A stretch of DNA of 64,000 nucleotides from Chrysoperla carnea (lineage: Eukaryota > Arthropoda > Insecta > Neuroptera > Chrysopidae), in assembly GCF_905475395.1 (NCBI RefSeq), contig NC_058342.1, positions 32,508,140 through 32,572,139 of the forward strand, in the 5' to 3' direction. Below, piece by piece: positions 12,847 to 24,430 of this stretch (positions are counted from its first letter, which is position 1; each line of letters starts with the position of its first letter). The translations under genes were made by a program, and so were the position numbers. Below the pieces are notes generated by a model, which did no database searches, was not told the origin of the DNA, and saw nothing but the letters and a program-made list of their open reading frames with translations.

Positions 12847-13162
12847 AAAAATTTTAATAAAAAATACTTTTTAATGGACAAGCTTTTATTGTACTAAAAA
12901 GCAGAAAATAATTTTATCTTTGAGTCACTCATACCCGACTATTTGTAAAAGCTTGAGGCGCTTAATATCAAGAATGAATCGAAAAATAATCAGGCATGTG
13001 GAGTAGATGAGGCGTTTCGATTCATTTTCGATATTTTAAATTAAGCGCCTCAAGCTTTTACAAATAGTCGGGTATGAGTGACTCAAAGATAAAATTATTT
13101 TTTACTTTTTAGTACAATAAAAGCTTGTCCCTTAAAAATTATTTATTATTAAAAAAAATTTT
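12847..13162. mobile_element. Palindromic fold-back element, family D, complete
   Basis: Arms of about 125 bp (12847-12980 and 13025-13162) are near-perfect reverse complements; both contain AAAAGCTTGAGGCGCTTAA and TGAGTCACTCATACCCGACT or its complement. Single arms of the same family occur at 5805-5955 and 7828-7930. Confidence 0.8.
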
Positions 13163-13230
13163 CTATTGTTAAAATATTGTACTTACATCAAAAACGTAGG
13201 TAGACCCCTCTGTCCAAATTAGATATAATA

Positions 13231-13399
13231 CAGTAATACCTCGAATTTACGCGATAAATGAGACTGTGTCATAACCATGTAAGTCGAATTCGCGTATATC
13301 GACGTATATCGTGTTCTATACACCGTTGTATGAGATAGTATAACTGGAAGATTTATAAATCGCGTAAATCGAGGGATAGCGTAAGTCGAGGTATTACTG
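13231..13399. mobile_element. pogo/Tigger-like non-autonomous element, 169 bp
   Basis: CAGTAATACCTCGA at the left and TCGAGGTATTACTG at the right, each bordered by TA. Inside, TTTACGCGATA and related blocks are also inverted. No coding capacity. Confidence 0.85.
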
Positions 13400-14313
13400 T
13401 ATTACAAAAATTTGATTTCATAGATGTCAAATATTTTAAGCTGGAAATACGAAAGGTTAAGGCGTGTACCAATTTAATATTTTGTTAAATCGATTCATAA
13501 TTTCATTAAATTTATGTAAATGAACTATTAAATAATATACCTATACAGTGACGGATCTGTATAGGATCGAAGGAGGGGGGGGGTAAGAAGGTTCTAATTT
13601 TAATCTTTAATATCTCTATATATAAAAATCCAATGTCACGATGTTCGTTTCAATGAAATTTTGTAGATATATATTTTTTGATCGAATCCTTCAGCACTCG
13701 CGTCAACCATTATTTAATTTTTAATGCGCGTTATGAGAGATTTGCTCACACATTCTACTGTTCAACTTTATAAATCATAACCTCTACATAATTGTAATAT
13801 ATATTTTATTTTGTAATGCATTAAAAATAAAAAGCTAATTAAAAATAAAACTAATTTCACCATATTCCTATCACAAGTTTTGTTTTTAATTTATTGAGTA
13901 CCACTTATATTAAACTAACGAAAAGTACACGAAAACGCCCGAAAATTTTTGAAGTGAATATTTTTTTTAACTTACAACTTTACTCTCGTGATGAAAGATT
14001 TTTTCACAATTTCTGAAGGACTTGAAAAGATATATTTAAAAAAAACTGTAGACAGGTTTCAAAAATTACTATTGATTTTAGTGTCCTAAGTCGATGCTTG
14101 ATACATATATACCAAAAATATGGTAAATCTTATAAAAATGATCAATATGTTTATTTCAAACTATTTATGAAGTGGTAACAACAATCTTCATGAAGTTGCC
14201 TCAATCACATATGATAGATGCGATCATAATAACCAAATTCTCTATTTAAAGCAAACATAAAGAAATTTTCTTTTAATTGATCGATTCGCTTTATTTACAC
14301 GAAGATTGGGAAG
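13400..14313. other. Non-coding DNA
   Basis: A G-run (GGAGGGGGGGGGG) at 13571 and a TATATATAAAAATCCAATGTCACGATG-type stretch near 13620, a motif often seen in insect repeats, are the only notable items. Confidence 0.4.
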
Positions 14314-14510
14314 AGCCTAAATGGCCGAGCGGTCTAGGGCGCTAGTTTTAGAACGTTGGACTATTTAGACTTAGGTTGCGGGTTCGAATCCAGGCAGCGG
14401 CAATGTGAACAATTTATAATTAATGGGAGTGCAGAATTGATCACATTGTCGTCGCTTGGATAAGAAATATGTTTGTAATGGAATAAATAAAGATGAACAA
14501 ATAATGATGT
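14314..14510 (+). repeat. tRNA-Leu-derived element (SINE-like) or tRNA pseudogene
   Basis: An A box (TGGCCGAGCGGTCTAGGGC) and a B box (GGGTTCGAATCC) of tRNA-Leu type are spaced as in a class II tRNA. The acceptor arms do not pair (GCCTAAA against CAGCGGC) and the anticodon stem is broken, so it is not a working tRNA. A unique body of about 60 bp and an A/T-rich tail (AATAAATAAAG, AACAAATAATG) follow, as in SINEs. Confidence 0.6.
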
Positions 14511-15555
14511 GGATGTCCTCTGTGATTAGGCATGCGTCACAAAAAACGGAGGTTAAACTCCCATTATTATTTATTTATACGATTATATAGTCCAACTAAG
14601 TACAATTTTATTTTCCATCAATAAAATGCAAGACTTTAAACTGAAATCAATCTCTTTCATAGAAGTAATGATTTTGTTTATTTAACTTCAGTGATTTTGT
14701 ATCAATGAATTCATATTTTAAATTCAATCCCATTCTATTGTAAATACAAATATTTATCTGTACTTGTTCCACTAATTAGTAAATTGTTTGAAAATATTTT
14801 TTACTTTATTTCAATATGAAACGACCAACTTCGGGATGAAGTTGTCATTTTTTTTTTTCAGGGTACATATCGATCAAAATTTTCGGTTGTTAAATATAAC
14901 CAGTTTTAACTGTATGTCTGTTTTGATATGTTTATCAATTGTGGGTAAAATCAATTGAGTAGTATTTGAATTGACGACAATAATTACGTATTTGTGTATA
15001 TGTGAATAACTGATATTTTAGTTATAATATACGTCAGAGAGTTCTTGTTTTGGTAGTTGTACGTCTTTGGAAGTAATACGACCGTGCGTGCCCGTTGAAG
15101 CGTCTGTCTGTTTCATATACAACGCGGACAGACAGGCACAACTAGTTTTCACATGAATAAGTAATGAAAAGAACCTTGAAAATTTATAAACAAATTTTGT
15201 TTTTTTTTGTTCAATTGTTCTTTGACAAATGATCATGTTGGAAAACTTTTTTGTCTGTAAAATTTATGCAAATTTTTCTTTTAATGTTTATTTAACACAA
15301 TTAGAAATACAGTTAAATCTCGTTAAATCACATTACAGTTAAAATCATTCACTTTTATTTTTTTGTTGACAAAAACAACATCTTAAAGAATAAGAAAAAA
15401 CTATCTCGACCCGAGCGGAATTCCACTCCTGTAGTTATCGTAACTTTAGGCAAATTTTGTAGAAAATTGATGAAATAAGTTAAAAGTACTTAAATTAATA
15501 TTAGGAGAACATGTATTAAAAATAGTCATGGTACACTTTTTCATGGAATCAAATT
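14511..15555. other. Non-coding DNA
   Basis: No gene. The motif ATTAGGAGAACATG occurs at about 15502 and marks the edge of an otherwise unrecognised repeat. Confidence 0.4.
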
Positions 15556-15559
15556 TAAA

Positions 15560-15930
15560 AAAATACATTAAAAAATTTAAAGCAAGCTGGAATACCAAAA
15601 AACGCTCGCAACTCGATCCCTGGTGGTTCTTTATCTCAAATCTTCCTTTTCCGAGGAAAACTGAAACTCGACCTTCTAAAAACAATCTAAAATATAAAAA
15701 ACTTGGGTTTTTATCGTCAAATGACAAGCTGCAACATCAAAGAGTCGAATTGAGGTCCCCAAAAAGGCAAGCTGGAATATCAAAAAACGCTCCAACCCGA
15801 TCCCTGTCGATTCTTTCTCTCAAATCTTCCTTTTTCGAAGAAAACAAGCCCGATCTCCAAAAAAAGAATTATCGTCAAATGAAAAGCAGGAACACCAGCG
15901 AGTGGCCCATTTCGATCCTCTGATGCTCAA
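15560..15930. repeat. Degenerate tandem repeat, family G, unit about 120 bp
   Basis: Blocks GCTGGAATA.CAAAAA.CGCTC, CGATCCCTG and TTCTTTCTCTCAAATCTTCC recur about three times. The same unit array is at 18420-18835, and single fragments lie near 3080, 29570 and 62450. The 131-aa open frame at 15528 is produced by this array and shows no protein-like conservation. Confidence 0.7.
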
Positions 15931-16639
15931 GCTTTCAATTTTTTTCGTAGAAATCACGCTAATGAAAGCTAAAAGTACTACAGTGTTGGCACCATACTAA
16001 ATTTTACTATTAAAAACAGTTTTTTTTTCCATTATGGTACACTTTTTCATGGAATCACCCAGTAGTAAATTTAAAAAAATACATTTAAAAATTTAAAAAA
16101 TACCCGACTGCGTTTAATAAAAACGTATAAAAAAACCAAGTCCAGTAGTTTACGTAATTTCTCTTGATTATAAATGTAAAATGTCCGTATTAAGAGATAT
16201 GATGCGCAGATTTCGTTTATAAATTAAACGGCAGTGTTTTATAGCCAAACATACTTAATGATTTTTGCCAAAATATGTTAAACACCCCGCATATTTTAAG
16301 TTATTGATAATAAAAAGAAACATATGACTGATTTTAGATTACACTTCGAACATTTCGAAATACAGTTAAACCGATTATAATGACATTGAAAGAACAGGTC
16401 GTTATAAGCGATATGTACATTTTATCTGTTTTTACTTCTAATCAAGGACGACGCTAGGGGGGGAAACTTATCTCTCCGCCCCCTCCCTCACTCCCCTTAG
16501 GCCCACTTTGCAAAAATTTATTTTTGAACTTTAAATTAATCGCTAAATTGTTTCTATACATGGGGTTCCCAATTTCCAAATCGGTTGAAAAATGCGTGTA
16601 AAAGAAGCCCCTGCAGGTTGAATATTGGCTTGATTAGAA

Positions 16640-16965
16640 AAAAATTGCGTGTATCAGCTCCGACACACGACTAAAGTTTACTTCTTAAGTGTTGGAGAGT
16701 GTGCTGTACCCGTCAGGTTATTGTCAGTTTCAAACGATAGATGCTTTTCACGTTATACGTGCTTTGTAGTATAATTTAAATATGGTAACCCGAAGAAATG
16801 CGATGTACGTGGCCTGAGTAGCTATTTAGTCATTCTGTATCGGTGGGTAACAATTATGCTGTGTGTTGTACCCGCCAGGGCGTTGTCAATTTCGAACAAT
16901 AGATGCTTTGTATATTAAACGTATACACACGCATTACTATAAAGTGAAAGGTGCGCATCAATAAA
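16640..16965 (+). repeat. Dispersed repeat family B, two successive copies
   Basis: Both halves contain the block GTCAGTTTCAAACAATAGAT (here slightly changed) after GTGCTGTACCCGTCAGG. The second ends with ATTACTATAAAGTGAAAGGT. Related copies are at 18085, 23675, 39130, 47985 and 52110. Confidence 0.75.
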
Positions 16966-17369
16966 AGGATCGAGATCTTGTGATCTCTGAATTTTAACTC
17001 ATTTTTTTATATGAAAATTGATTCTTAAATAAAACCAAAAAAGTCCCGCGGATTGAAGACTACGGGCTCCAGAGTCCCAATAGGTTAAAGACAGCTCTGG
17101 CTATTTTCTTAAAGTTAAATAAAAGCTTGAAAGTAACTCTCCTTTTTTTAACTAAGGGTTTGGGTGTTATTTATTTCATAATTAAAATTTTCCACCTAAT
17201 TTTCTAATTAATATTACGTCATTTACATTTTCTTCTAAGAAAATTTCTATTACGTAAATTGTTTTCTTGTTCTACAAAGATTATGTTATTTATACCTCCA
17301 TGTTTAAGATAATAAAATTTGAAGTTTTGATGTTTTTTCTAAAAAAGGTTTTTTTGTTTTGTTTTGCAG

Positions 17370-17886
17370 TTCCTTGGTGAGTCAGTCCTCACATTCATGG
17401 AGTTCCAATTGGACAGCGCAGAATATTGCCAAGCACAACACAAATAAATTTGGCCAAGTGGCGGACGTCGCGCATATTCGTTACATCGGTTTGCGTCGAT
17501 TTACATAAATATTCTAATCCAAAATCAAATCAAATTGTAGCATTTTTCATATCCATTGTGGCGGCTTCGGCAACCTTTGGCGTTATTTATATTTAAATAG
17601 ACATTCGTCTTTTATTACGTCTTTCTTTTTTTTTTCTTTTTTAAATCTATTTATCGCTATTTAATAACCGTTAAATGATATCCGCCGATTGAATTTGTCA
17701 ACGGTTACTCACACATTGCAGTGAGGAATAGAGGCGTTCGAAACAGCGGATCAAATCAATGTAATACACCGTTCCATCATAAACAACTTCCCCTGCAGGG
17801 TATTATCCATAATTTGGTTTATTTTTATATATAAATATATATTATTTTTCATTTTTTGTGGAATACCTGCAGTGCCAAAAATTTAG
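17370..17886 (+). other. Candidate non-coding 5' exon upstream of Prl-1
   Basis: A T-rich tract ending in TTTTGCAG precedes 17370, and a strong donor (TTTAG then GTAAGTT) follows 17886. In between, base composition is less AT-rich than the surroundings, repeats are absent, and no long frame exists. This is what a 5' UTR exon of Prl-1 would look like. Inference only; RNA reads would settle it. Part of it could equally be a regulatory element. Confidence 0.3.
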
Positions 17887-18084
17887 GTAAGTTAAAATTT
17901 TTTTTCAAAATTATTTTTTTGTTAAGAATTATTTTGGAAAAGTTATCCATAATAATGATTCATTTCCAAAATTATTCTTTATATTCTAAAACAGAAATGG
18001 GGATAGAATCAGGATGGCGATTGATCTGGAAATGTTAGAAAATTTAGAGAATATTTTGTGAATTTTAGTATTGGTCAAAAAAGA

Positions 18085-18165
18085 TATAAAAAAGTTATTG
18101 TCAGTTTCAAACAATAGAAGCTTTGTCGACAGCACAAAAGTATACAAGTTATACTAGATCACTAC
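18085..18165 (+). repeat. Dispersed repeat family B, short copy
   Basis: TTATTGTCAGTTTCAAACAA followed by GCTTTGTCGACAGCAC and TATACAAGTTATAC, as in the copies at 39200 and 48030. Confidence 0.75.
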
Positions 18166-18419
18166 CTTAAATTTGATTATATTCCAAAATAATCGTTCTT
18201 CAATTTTCCTCTAATATTACACTTTTTTCCCCCACCTTAACTATCAATTTCCGTAAAGGTTTCAGTTTGAAGTAAATGTAGCTATTACACCTTTCTAATT
18301 GTCTAGCTGAAGAGAAATCAAAAGTCGTCTGTCGCTTTGTATCCCCATTCCAAATTCTCCGCAAATATTAACGACCTGTCTATTCAAAATTCAAAGTTCT
18401 AAACAAACAAAAAATCACA

Positions 18420-18835
18420 CATAAGAATCTGGAACACCAAAGGGCGCTCATATCCGACCCTTGGTGGTTCTTCCACTAAAATTATTCTTTTACGAAGAAA
18501 AATGAAAGCCTAATTATCAAAAGACAAGTTGAAACACCAAAAAGTCGAATTGAGGTCCCCAAAAAAGGGAAGGGAAGCTGGAATACCAAAAGGCATCCCA
18601 ACCTGATCCCTGGTGGTTCTTTCTCTCAAATCTTCCTTTTTCGAGGAAAACTAAAGCCCGGTCTTCTAAAAACAAGCTAAAATATCAAAGGCTTGGATTT
18701 TATCTTTAAATGACAAGTTGAAACACCAAAAGGCACTCCAACCCGATCTCTGGTGGTTCTTTCTCTCAAATCTTCCTTTTTCTTGGAAAACTAAAGCCTG
18801 GTCTTCAAAAAACAATCTAAAACCAGCGAACACCC
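18420..18835. repeat. Degenerate tandem repeat, family G, second array
   Basis: Three to four diverged units with TGGTGGTTCTTTCTCTCAAA and TCTTCCTTTTTCGAGGAAAA blocks. It lies within the presumed last 5' intron of Prl-1. Confidence 0.7.
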
Positions 18836-18919
18836 CACGCTGTAGCCGATTTTAGTTTTATTGTTTTGATGGACAGGTCACTTTTGAAAAACTAATTTTA
18901 TGTTTTTTTTTTTTTTTAG

Positions 18920-19446
18920 TTACGAATTGATTTTGAAGAAAAAAAAACATCGATCAATGAAAAGACATCCAGAAAGCAAGAGAATATTGTGCGGGAATTT
19001 CTAATAAAAAAAATTATTAAGACTGAAAATTTCTCATAAAACTTAGTAATAAAAAAATTTTTAAAAACATAAACTTAAAACATTTGAAAAACCAAAAAAA
19101 AAAACAGAGAATTATTTTTACATAAAAAACCAAGCGAATTTGCAAGCAAAAAAAAAAGTGATACTTTTTTTTCTACTACAAAAAAAAAAATACGCCAGTT
19201 GAAAATTTAAAAATAAAGCGACAACAAAAACGAAAATAAGCAAATCCAGAAAAAAAACAAGGAAAATCGTGGATTGGAGACGAAGAAAATTTGATTAATT
19301 ATTATTATTTTATAATTTTTGATTTAAGTGAAAACTCTCATATCAGTGTTTTAAGTGAAAACTGTCTTAATTAGTTTTATATTTATTTTGTACTATCCCC
19401 CCTCAAGTGGTTGTTTTTTCTTGAACGAATTCAGCCGAAGACAAGA
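18920..19446 (+). other. Probable 5' UTR part of the first Prl-1 coding exon
   Basis: A polypyrimidine tract of about 15 T ending in TAG stands just before 18920. No other good acceptor lies between it and the ATG at 19447. The stretch is A-rich, has many stops in all frames, and would be leader sequence if splicing occurs here. The donor at 17886 is the nearest suitable partner upstream. Start of transcription could also lie within it. Confidence 0.35.
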
Positions 19447-20980
19447 ATGACAACAGCTATCATAATGAGATCAAAAGATATTCGTCCAGCTCCTGCGTGC
19501 ATCGAGTACAAGGGAATGAAATTTTTGATTACGGATCGACCATCTGATAATAACATCAGTGTATTCATACAGGTTTGATTTTACTTTTTATTTCGATATA
19601 AACAGTCACTCGAAATTATCGCATTCGAAGAGCACCTTAGTGTGGGGATCGATCCTAAATGTATAATAACTCGAGCATCGTCGAAACCTATTAAATTTTG
19701 TAATTTTAATAAAAAAAAGATCATATCAAATTTAATTTTTTTCTTTTTATGTACTTGACCTTGAATAAACCGGTGAAGCTCGACTTTTCTTCCTTTCAAG
19801 TGAATGGGAACTTTATCTTTTTAATGGGAAGTCTAAATAATTCGAGATACCGCGGATTTAGAGATTCATCGGAAGAAAATGGCATTTTTTTCGACTTTCT
19901 GAGGATGAGGTCTTAACGAGGTTCGAGAAATCGAGGTTCCACTGTATTATCAATTCGAAGCTCTGTGGCGTGTCCAAAATATTGTGTCGCATGCCATTGG
20001 TTCGCCATCCATGTTCTAGAATGTTCATCCTAGAATATTGTAGGGTTTTTGAATATTCTGAATCACATTGCCACTCTGGGAAATTCTAATACATGACTTA
20101 CTCCCTGAGACGCCCCTCAAAATAGATTGATTGATTTTTTTATATGTTTAGGAACTGAAAAGACATCGAGTAGTTGCGGTTGTGCGTGTATGTGAACCCT
20201 CCTATAAAGTGGACTCGCTCGTGGATCAAGGAATAAGTGTTTACGATCTAATGTTTGAAGATGGCACATTCCCACCACCAGAAATAATCAACGAATGGTT
20301 TCAACTGTTGAAGAAACATAGTCGTGAACATCCAGATGCATGTATTGCCGTACACTGCGTGGCTGGATTAGGACGGGCACCAGTTCTTGTTGCTGTTGCA
20401 CTCATGGAGTTGGGTTTACGCTATGAGGAAGCTGTTGAATTGATTCGAGAGTAAATTTTATTTTTATATCTTTTTAAACACCTTTTAAATATGCTCGAGA
20501 TTGTTCGTAAACATTGTTTACTCGTGAGGGTGCAAATTAAATATGTTAAATTTATACGCTACATTTATTATGTATGTGTTTGTTTGTTTATGTCTATATC
20601 CACTGAAGAAGTAAGGAAAAAATTATTACTTTGTGTGTAAGAGTGGCTATCTTTCTTTGCTAAGAAACAAACGATTACGTAATCAACTATGTTTATACTT
20701 TACTCAGTCAAATGTTCGTTTTTACTTGTTTTTTCTATTTGTAAGTTTGAAAAATTAAGTATGAGAGAATCTCTCTACTCAGCCATTTTGAAGGGTCAAA
20801 AAACCAAGTATGGTTCTAGTTCTATTAAATTTGGATCATATTTTTTAACATATTTTCTATTTGTGTTTCAGGAAACGTCGAGGCGCAATCAATGCTAAGC
20901 AGCTATCATATTTAGAGCGGTACCGTCCGAAATCCCGCCTAAAATTCCGTAATAACAGAAGCGCCTGTTGCGTACAGTAA
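19447..20980 (+). CDS. Prl-1: PRL-type protein tyrosine phosphatase (phosphatase of regenerating liver), complete, 3 coding exons
   Basis: Exons 19447-19572, 20152-20450 and 20872-20980 join in frame (phases 0 and 2) to give 177 residues. All introns are GT-AG (579 and 421 bp). The protein carries the P-loop [10 protein letters not shown] (about residues 110-119, catalytic Cys111, Arg117) and ends in the prenylation box CCVQ behind a basic stretch. Known of the family: PRLs are small dual-specificity-like phosphatases held at membranes by farnesylation, and they bind CNNM magnesium transporters. Cys56 (in VRVCEP) is placed to be the redox partner of Cys111, as in vertebrate PRLs. The WPFDD-type acid loop reads DLMFEDG here, keeping the general acid Asp74 but replacing Trp-Pro. 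Length matches the family's usual 170-180 residues. The first ATG at 19447 is chosen because the downstream MRSKD already belongs to the conserved N-terminus. Intron 2 holds a decayed family A repeat. Identification is very secure. Confidence 0.96.
20505..20735 (+). repeat. Family A fragment in Prl-1 intron 2
   Basis: CGTAAACATTGTTTACTCGT, GTGGCTATCTTTCTTTGC and ACTCAGTCAAATGTTCG align with family A copies, notably 42640-42835, but are diverged. Confidence 0.65.
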
Positions 20981-21300
20981 AACCTTATTATTATATATTC
21001 TCAATTTTTTTATATGTATACATATATATATACATCAAAACCATAGGCGTCGTTTTAATGAAATTTTTTAAGGGGTTCCCGAAATATCGGCGACAATTTT
21101 TATACTATTTTCTCCAATTATTGATTTTTTTTTCAAAAAAGTGGAGAGAGGAGTACATTCTCTCTCCTGTCCTACCCCGAAGCGACGCCTATGCTTCAAA
21201 CTTGTGTGTATGTATGCGTACAAACATATTATCGACGAAAAACTAAAAAAAAAAAGATATATTTCTTAATAATGCCTAGCGTAATATAAAAAAAAAATTG
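20981..21300 (+). other. Prl-1 3' flank, likely 3' UTR
   Basis: The sequence after the Prl-1 stop codon is AT-rich and carries a short inverted-repeat element (21042-21193). An AATATA variant polyadenylation signal is seen near 21284. A canonical AATAAA appears only at 24122, so the true 3' end is undecided. Confidence 0.35.
21042..21193. mobile_element. Short terminal-inverted-repeat element after Prl-1
   Basis: CATAGGCGTCG at the left end and CGACGCCTATG at the right end frame 150 bp. It would lie in the Prl-1 3' UTR if that UTR extends past 21 kb. Confidence 0.5.
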
Positions 21301-22264
21301 TTTCTTACCAATTTGCCACAAAAAACCTGTGTTCAAATTTAGAAAGAAAAAAAATCGATCGTTTAGCCATGATTCGCAAACTTTTAAATAATCTAGAAGG
21401 TATTTTTTTCGATATTTTATGTTGAAATATGTAGAGTAGTCTTTCCAAAAAAAAAAAAAAAATTATTGCGGACAATTTAATTTCATTTGCAATGGCGGAT
21501 TTAAGCGGCTAGAAAACGAGCAATTGTCCTTTCTAGGTTCCCTAGGACCTCACAGCCTCTCTAACAGAATCAAGTCGTTTGTATTTATTGGGGTCTAATT
21601 TGGTGACTAGAAATCCCGATCATAATACAAGCTGAAAAACCAAGTGATCAAGTTGGTACGAACAAGAGCGTAATTTGTGAAGTCACATATTCGTCGGGTT
21701 CGACAATCTGATCATTTGGAGTTTCCAGCTTGCGTTTTAACGACCGAGTTTTCATTTTTCCTCGGAGAAGAATGATTTCCAATGTTCAAATCACCAAATT
21801 AGTTCCCAGGGATATTTCTAATTTGATAGGGAATTATAAATTGCTCCATGGGCCTATTTTTCTTAAATCCGTCACTGTTTTTCTTTTTTTTATAGTGACA
21901 TTTTTAATTGTGGAATTTATATCTCAAACAAGAATAGATCTGAATCAATTTTTAATTTATTAAGCTCTTTTTATTCAAAAAAATTAATTGTCCTTAAGGA
22001 CCATCGTGTGTCATATCTTCGGCCAAAATCTAATATTATTCGTATTTATCAAGAAAATCTGGAATCATCAGGGAGTATTACTCGATAAGTAGACTCAGGA
22101 AGTATTACCACTACTTTTTTTAGAATTTTTGCCAAAGAAAATCACAAAAATCCGCTTCATTACACGAATAGATGAGTATTCCTGAAGTCCAGACGAAAAT
22201 CTCTCCTAAATATAATACTATAAAGAAATTTGATTGAAAGAAACTGTAGTACCACAAATGAGTT

Positions 22265-22445
22265 CCTTCCTCGCAGGAGTTACTGATTCAGGAGAAACTC
22301 TCGGATGTCTATTGATGCCTGCGTCCTTGTGCCATTTTTAGCAAGCTCATCAGCTTCACAATTCCCTAGTATGTCCCTGTATCGGGGCACAGATTTATCC
22401 ATACCAGCTTTACATTAATTTCTTCCGCCAGCTTATTTAAGGGCG
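22265..22445 (-). pseudogene. LINE relic: RNase H domain fragment
   Basis: On the minus strand a frame reads INVKLVWI and, after a frameshift, RDILGNCEADELAKNGTRT. This matches the conserved GN..ADELA block of RNase H domains in insect non-LTR retrotransposons. Frameshifts and stops show it is dead. Confidence 0.75.
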
Positions 22446-23670
22446 TTCGGCAGTCCTGTTTTCTGACCTTAAGGTCAGATGGAGCTAAATGATTTTAGCG
22501 CAGAGAATATGAAACATCTACAATGATTAAATTAGTTCTTAATAACGCATCTACGGAGGAAAATTTGAAAATCCGATCGCAAAAGAAAAGGCAAATCTCT
22601 TTGATCCATTTCAGTGGAATATTTCTAGGTTGAATTTCCTAAAATCAATTTCAGATAAATACGAATAATTTTAGAGTTTTAACCATAGATATAATAATAT
22701 CATAGAGCTGTATAGACGATACGAAACGTAATAAGTGAATTCTTATCTGTCTCTCTTTACTGAAAACAACCATTTGGTGTCGACTATCCAGCTCTAAGGT
22801 ATTATCTTTATGGTTTTAAGCCACATATTAATATATATCATAAATTGAACGTTACCATTTTTAAACGTCATCAAAAGCTTTTTCGAAACTATTTGTAAAA
22901 AAAAATGGTCGTTTTGCGCACGATTTACAATATTAAAATTGCGTAGCGTCGCTCAAGATGCGCGCGCGCTGCTATATGCAAGTTATTTTTTTATTATAGT
23001 ATAAAATTTGGACATTAAAAATATTTTTGTTTTGTTTAAAAAAAAAAAAGTTAGAAATATAAAATTTTGAGAAAGAAAAAGTTTGTACATATTTTTAAAA
23101 CATACAAGTTTTTATAATATTTTATAGATCTACCGTTACCCGTCAAATTTTGAAGGTCATTTCAGAACGGCTGTAAATTTGAGAGACTGTTGTGTTGTCA
23201 AGCTTGTACTTAATAACTTTTTAACGGGTCTTTCTCTAAAATTTGCAATCGTTCTGAAAATGACTGTCAAATGCTATGCTTGGCCGTAGATCTATTTAGG
23301 ACATTTCGAAGAAAAAAAAAAAGAAAGATTAATAATTCATAATTGAAAATTGTATTTTGTTTTCCCTTTTGTAATTTTATTGAACAATTTTGTTTCTCTT
23401 TTTGCAATATAATTATAATTATATATATTTGTGTACTGAAAAATGAAAATATATTAATTTTATAAATGAAAATGCTATTAATTAAGTCTGAAAAATTTAT
23501 TAATTGTATAATCCAGTCCAACAGAAATCAAACACTATTCATTTTCTAAGTCTGGAAAAGGTATTTTTAAAGGATTACTTGAAGCGTTTTAGAATCGATT
23601 TTAATGTAAGGCGTCCGGTATGAAAAGCTTATAAACTGTAAAATCTAGTGATCGAATGATCTCTATCTTT
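22446..23670. other. Non-coding AT-rich DNA
   Basis: No gene or clear repeat. Open frames here are low complexity (long A/T runs). Confidence 0.4.
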
Positions 23671-23674
23671 TATT

Positions 23675-23760
23675 GTATACTTGTGTGCTAACGACAACGC
23701 ATCTATTGTTTGAAACTGACAATAATCTGACGGACATAGCACGCTATACAACATTTAAGG
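23675..23760 (-). repeat. Dispersed repeat family B, reverse copy
   Basis: Reverse complement of the GTCAGTTTCAAACAATAGAT core with GTATACTTGTGTGCT flank. Confidence 0.7.
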
Positions 23761-24254
23761 ACTATTAACTCTAGTTTTTCTCCACTTTCGATAACACTCG
23801 GATGAAAATCGAATTAATTTGATCATTGAATGCATAGTTTCGGAGATATCGACCAAAATTCCATACAACGAGCGATTTTTCGAACCGATTTCAATCAATT
23901 TAGAAAATATTTCTATTTACGGTCAAATAATATGAATTTTCGCAACTTTTGTATCTTATAATCTCAAAACGTGACCTTAGTTTCAGAATCTAGTAAAATT
24001 TAGTATATTTAAAAATTTCTATTGGACTGGAAAATAGTAAGTCAAGTTTATTTAGCAAAAACGAAAATGTATTAAACAAATTTTATGTTTTTCTTTTTTC
24101 TCTTTTTATTAATTATTATTAAATAAAGCTATGGTTACACTCACGCTAGTTTCTCCGTCTTTTATTACGGATCACGTCACAGATCAAGTTATCTGTCTAT
24201 TTTTATAGGTATGTTCTTGTTGTTCGGAGTTATTTTTGGAGCATTTATGGAAGT

Positions 24255-24430
24255 TTTATAAGAAATACACATTCTGAACTCAAAGATGAAACCTCCATAC
24301 ATGTAATTTGCATCCAGCGTCAGAATATTTGGATCAGAAATCTGTTTCTGTGTTGTGTTTGGGTCTTGACAGAATCGTATAGTTTCATCTGGTTAAAATA
24401 ACATCTCTTATTCGGTGGGAGGAAGGAGAT
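24255..24430 (+). pseudogene. LINE relic: C-terminal zinc-knuckle fragment
   Basis: Frame reads LKDETSIHVIC, matching the (E/D)ETS.HV.C block near the C-terminus of insect non-LTR retrotransposons and the relics at 43725 and 46005. Not functional. Confidence 0.55.

Noticed and set aside
13610-13680. Helitron terminus
   Set aside because: A TATATATAAAAATCC-type motif is suggestive, but no CTRR end or hairpin could be found.
14314-14400. Functional tRNA-Leu gene
   Set aside because: Acceptor and anticodon stems do not pair, so it is scored as a SINE or pseudogene.
15528-15923. 131-aa open frame on the + strand
   Set aside because: It lies on a degenerate tandem array (family G) that recurs at 18420-18835 without an open frame; composition is repetitive and no domain is seen.
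19595-19956. Another Tigger-like element in Prl-1 intron 1
   Set aside because: The right end TCGAGGTTCCACTGTA looks typical, but no convincing left partner with a TA flank was found.
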